In this document: in pieces, positions 48,909 to 51,037 of the stretch
How positions within the stretch are numbered: the stretch's first letter is position 1
Layout: each line of letters opens with the position of its first letter
DNA from: Candidatus Ruminimicrobiellum bubulum
Lineage (GTDB): Bacteria; Elusimicrobiota; Endomicrobiia; Endomicrobiales; Endomicrobiaceae
Direction: 5' to 3'
Assembly (NCBI GenBank): GCA_017651625.1
Contig: JAGCCP010000003.1
Coordinates: forward strand, 1 to 51,037
DNA: 51,037 bases
Position numbers and translations under genes: made by a program
The notes under the pieces: model-generated
Told to the model about the DNA's origin: nothing
The model's input: only the letters and a program-made list of their open reading frames with translations
The model's database searches: none

Positions 48909-49672
48909 TATTCAAATAAAATATCCGATATTGAAAATACCGGGCCGTCTTTGCAAGCCATTTTATAAGCATTTTTTATTTTAACGGCACATCCCTGACA
49001 GTTTCCTACGCCACATGCCATTTTCTGCTCTAAAGATGCATAACCGGGAATATTTTTTTCTTTTGCGATTTCTGAAACTTTTTTCATCATAGGTGTAGGT
49101 CCGCAAACATAAATAACACTATTGTGTTGAATTTGTTTTGCTAGCAAATCCGTAACAAAACCTTTATATCCGAAAGAACCGTCCTCGGTAGAAATATTTA
49201 GATTCCAACCCTTTTTTTCAAATTCGGTTAAGCACATCAATTCTTCTTTTTTTCTTACACCGTAATATAAACGTCCCGGCTTACTTAAACTGCTTGCTAA
49301 AAAGTGAATTGATGCTACACCGGTTCCGCCGGCAACAAGTACAGGTTCAACATTGTTCTTTACATCTAACGGGTAACCTTGTCCCAACGGTCCTAAAACT
49401 TTTACCTTACTACCAACGGGCAAGTTTGCCAAAATATCGGTTCCTTTACCTACAATTTTATACAGGAAAGAAACTGTTCCGTTTTTTTTATCAACGGAAT
49501 ATATACTTAACGGTCTTCTCAAAAAAACTTTTTCTAATCCTATCATACAAAACTGTCCCGCACAAGCAGCAGAAGCAATTTCTTTTGATACTATAGAAAA
49601 CTTATAAAAATTCAAACAAATATTTTTATTTTCTGTTATTTCTAATTGATAATCCCATCTTTTAATGTCCAA
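48908..49672 (-). CDS. pyrK: dihydroorotate dehydrogenase electron-transfer subunit
   Basis: A protein of 254 aa. The FAD-binding barrel has RRPLSIYSVD. The NAD-binding part has VAGGTGVASIHF (Gly-rich) and YVCGPTPMM. The C-terminal [2Fe-2S] ligands are CGVGNCQGC plus a distal Cys in CKDGPVF. It passes electrons from PyrD to NAD. I chose the TTG at 49672 because AGGGGG lies nine bases upstream; a TTG 12 codons earlier has no ribosome site. Its start overlaps the pyrC 3' end by 31 nt. PyrD itself is not in the window. An NADPH-sulfide reductase subunit is the main alternative. Confidence 0.85.
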   Translation of the reverse strand: MDIKRWDYQLEITENKNICLNFYKFSIVSKEIASAACAGQFCMIGLEKVFLRRPLSIYSVDKKNGTVSFLYKIVGKGTDILANLPVGSKVKVLGPLGQGYPLDVKNNVEPVLVAGGTGVASIHFLASSLSKPGRLYYGVRKKEELMCLTEFEKKGWNLNISTEDGSFGYKGFVTDLLAKQIQHNSVIYVCGPTPMMKKVSEIAKEKNIPGYASLEQKMACGVGNCQGCAVKIKNAYKMACKDGPVFSISDILFE

Positions 49673-50928
49673 ACTATTTTTCCCCCTACTATAGTCATTA
49701 CTGCACAACCTTTAAATTTTCTTCCGATAAAAGGAGAATTTTTACTCTTAGATAAAATATCTTCCTTTTTAAATTCGTATTTCTGTTCCAAATCTATAAT
49801 CGTTATATCTGCAATTGAACCTACTTTTAAAGAGCCTCTCCCCGTTAATGAAAATATTTTTGCGGGATTTGTTGTCATTTTTGCGATTGCCTGTTCGAGT
49901 GTCAAAACTTTTTTATCTACGAGTTCACTCAAAACCAAACATAATGCGGTTTCAAAACCGATAATTCCGAACGGTGCATTATCAAATTCTTTACTTTTTT
50001 CTTCCTGTGTATGCGGTGCATGATCGGTTGCAATACAATCGATTGTTCCGTCTTTCAATCCTTCTTTAATTGCTTCAACATCTTTATGTGTTCTTAAAGG
50101 AGGATTCATTTTAAAATTTGTATCGTAATTTTGAACATAATCGTCGGTTAACGAAAAATAATGAGGACAAGTTTCACAAGTGACATTTAAACCTTTTTTC
50201 TTAGCTTGTCTTACAAGTTCAACGGAACCAGCAGTTGAAACATGCGCTATATGAAGTTTACCACCGGTAAGTTCACAAAGCATAATATCTCTTGAAACCA
50301 TTATTTCTTCACTTTGGTTAGGTATTCCTCTAAGTCCGAATATCATGGAATTTTTACCTGCATTCATAACACCATTTTTAGCTAATTGTTTATCTTCGCA
50401 ATGAGATATTACTGCTAAATTAAACATTTTGGTATAATCCAAAGCTCTTCTCATAACTTGAGAATTGGCAACAGGTACTCCGTCGTCACTTACTGCCACA
50501 ATTCCGGCTTTTTTTAATATTCCTATTTCGGCTAACTCTTCACCCAATGAACCTTTCGTAATACAACCTATAGGAAACACATTTACTTTACCTTCTTTTT
50601 GAGCTTTCATAAGAATATATTCTACGGAAGGAGCATTATCTGTTACAGGTTTTGTATTAGGCATACAAAAAACTGTTGTTATTCCGCCTTTTGCAGCCGC
50701 CATCGTTCCTGTTTTAATTGTTTCTTTTTCTTCTTGTCCCGGTTCTCTTAAATGGGAATGAACATCTATCAATCCCGGAACAGCAACTTTATTTTTACCG
50801 TCGATTATCTTTTCCGGTTTAGCGGAAAGCTTATCGACTATTTTACCGTTTTCAATAAATATATCACCGATTTTATCAATTTTACATGCAGGATCAACAA
50901 TTCTTATATTTTTAATTTGAATTAACAT
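49642..50928 (-). CDS. pyrC: dihydroorotase (type I)
   Basis: An amidohydrolase of 428 aa that closes carbamoyl-aspartate to dihydroorotate. The metal and catalytic residues are in place: DVHSHLREPG (His57, His59), CMPNTKP, VSDDGVP, ISHCEDK, IAHVSTAGS and IATDHAPHT (catalytic Asp near 302). The length fits the long type I (PyrC/class I) enzyme. GGGAG precedes the ATG by nine bases. It overlaps the pyrB 3' end by 7 nt and pyrK by 31 nt, so pyrB-pyrC-pyrK is a tight operon. Confidence 0.95.
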   Translation of the reverse strand: MLIQIKNIRIVDPACKIDKIGDIFIENGKIVDKLSAKPEKIIDGKNKVAVPGLIDVHSHLREPGQEEKETIKTGTMAAAKGGITTVFCMPNTKPVTDNAPSVEYILMKAQKEGKVNVFPIGCITKGSLGEELAEIGILKKAGIVAVSDDGVPVANSQVMRRALDYTKMFNLAVISHCEDKQLAKNGVMNAGKNSMIFGLRGIPNQSEEIMVSRDIMLCELTGGKLHIAHVSTAGSVELVRQAKKKGLNVTCETCPHYFSLTDDYVQNYDTNFKMNPPLRTHKDVEAIKEGLKDGTIDCIATDHAPHTQEEKSKEFDNAPFGIIGFETALCLVLSELVDKKVLTLEQAIAKMTTNPAKIFSLTGRGSLKVGSIADITIIDLEQKYEFKKEDILSKSKNSPFIGRKFKGCAVMTIVGGKIVWTLKDGIIN

Positions 50929-51037
50929 ATATGTTTTCTCCCCTGTTTATTTCTTGCAAGTGCCAATAAGTGCAATACCGCCATTCTAACGGCAATACCG
51001 TTTGTTACCTGCTCGTTAATAACCGAAGCGGGACTAT
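50922..51037 (-). CDS. pyrB: aspartate carbamoyltransferase, C-terminal end (partial)
   Basis: The gene continues past the right edge of the window. The last 37 codons read INEQVTNGIAVRMAVLHLL and end Lys-His-Ile-Cys, which matches the C-terminal helix of PyrB (QVTNGIAVRMA is highly characteristic). The stop TAA at 50922-50924 lies inside the first codons of pyrC. Confidence 0.88.
   Translation of the reverse strand, partial: SPASVINEQVTNGIAVRMAVLHLLALARNKQGRKHIC

Noticed and set aside
49673-49708. Upstream TTG start for pyrK
   Set aside because: No ribosome site before it. The TTG at 49672 has AGGGGG at proper spacing and gives the normal N-terminus.
1-51037. Prophage, insertion sequence or integrative element
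   Set aside because: No transposase, integrase, phage structural gene or direct-repeat target site was seen. The repeats found are short and non-coding.

Overview
This is an AT-rich window of compact bacterial chromosome. It is coded almost entirely on the minus strand; the only convincing plus-strand gene is an acyl-ACP thioesterase. Genes for heptose (hldD, rfaE/hldA) and KDO activation (kdsB) indicate a Gram-negative cell with lipopolysaccharide. Lysine/peptidoglycan precursor synthesis runs through LL-diaminopimelate aminotransferase (dapL-dapF). Together with a type IV pilin-like protein, a DUF2779 nuclease and a giant multidomain ORF, this best fits Elusimicrobiota or a nearby lineage such as Omnitrophota. 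That placement is an inference, not a proof. No transposase, integrase, CRISPR array or phage gene is visible.

Layout, left to right. 1-341: T-rich intergenic DNA with a palindromic repeat and one copy of a 70-nt dispersed repeat. 342-2370: dapF then dapL, with a second, inverted copy of the 70-nt repeat upstream of dapF. 2666-6328: operon phoH/PIN - PHP phosphoesterase - DUF2779 nuclease, with a good promoter at 6377-6405 and a terminator at 2562-2606. 6506-7243 (+): thioesterase. 7281-9219: CstA-like transporter and a GNAT acetyltransferase. 9425-29629: one 6734-residue ORF, 40% of the window. 29669-30142: small membrane protein. 30276-34816: pyrG, kdsB, rfaE, hldD. 34873-39188: M42 and M48 peptidases and glgB. 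39244-45195: glycine-zipper membrane protein, 1467-aa TPR protein and secreted ankyrin protein as one operon. 45238-47202: CCA-adding enzyme, tRNA-Ser(CGA) and pilin. 47292-51037: pyrB (partial) - pyrC - pyrK - O-antigen ligase-like protein.

The candidate undescribed system is the giant protein. After an N-terminal signal/anchor it carries an EreA/ChaN-like domain and a GHKL-ATPase-like domain. It then has two long copies of a module made of CPBP/Rce1-type membrane protease, helical repeats, conserved unknown blocks, phosphohistidine swivel domain and PPDK-type ATP-grasp domain. A caspase-like (clan CD) domain lies between the two copies. An acidic/Lys-rich hinge, a PD-(D/E)XK-like domain, a second GHKL-like domain, a decayed third CPBP segment and a low-molecular-weight phosphotyrosine phosphatase domain follow. 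The His-domain-then-ATP-grasp order is that of glucan, water dikinases.

Other notable points. The CTP synthase has lost the Cys and His of its glutaminase triad, so it should depend on free ammonia; it sits beside kdsB, which consumes CTP. Purine-rich GAAGATTGG-type repeats lie directly at or after stop codons at five places. A 7-bp tandem repeat lies in the cstA leader. Hairpin/U-tract terminators sit directly in front of the start codons of the giant gene and kdsB.
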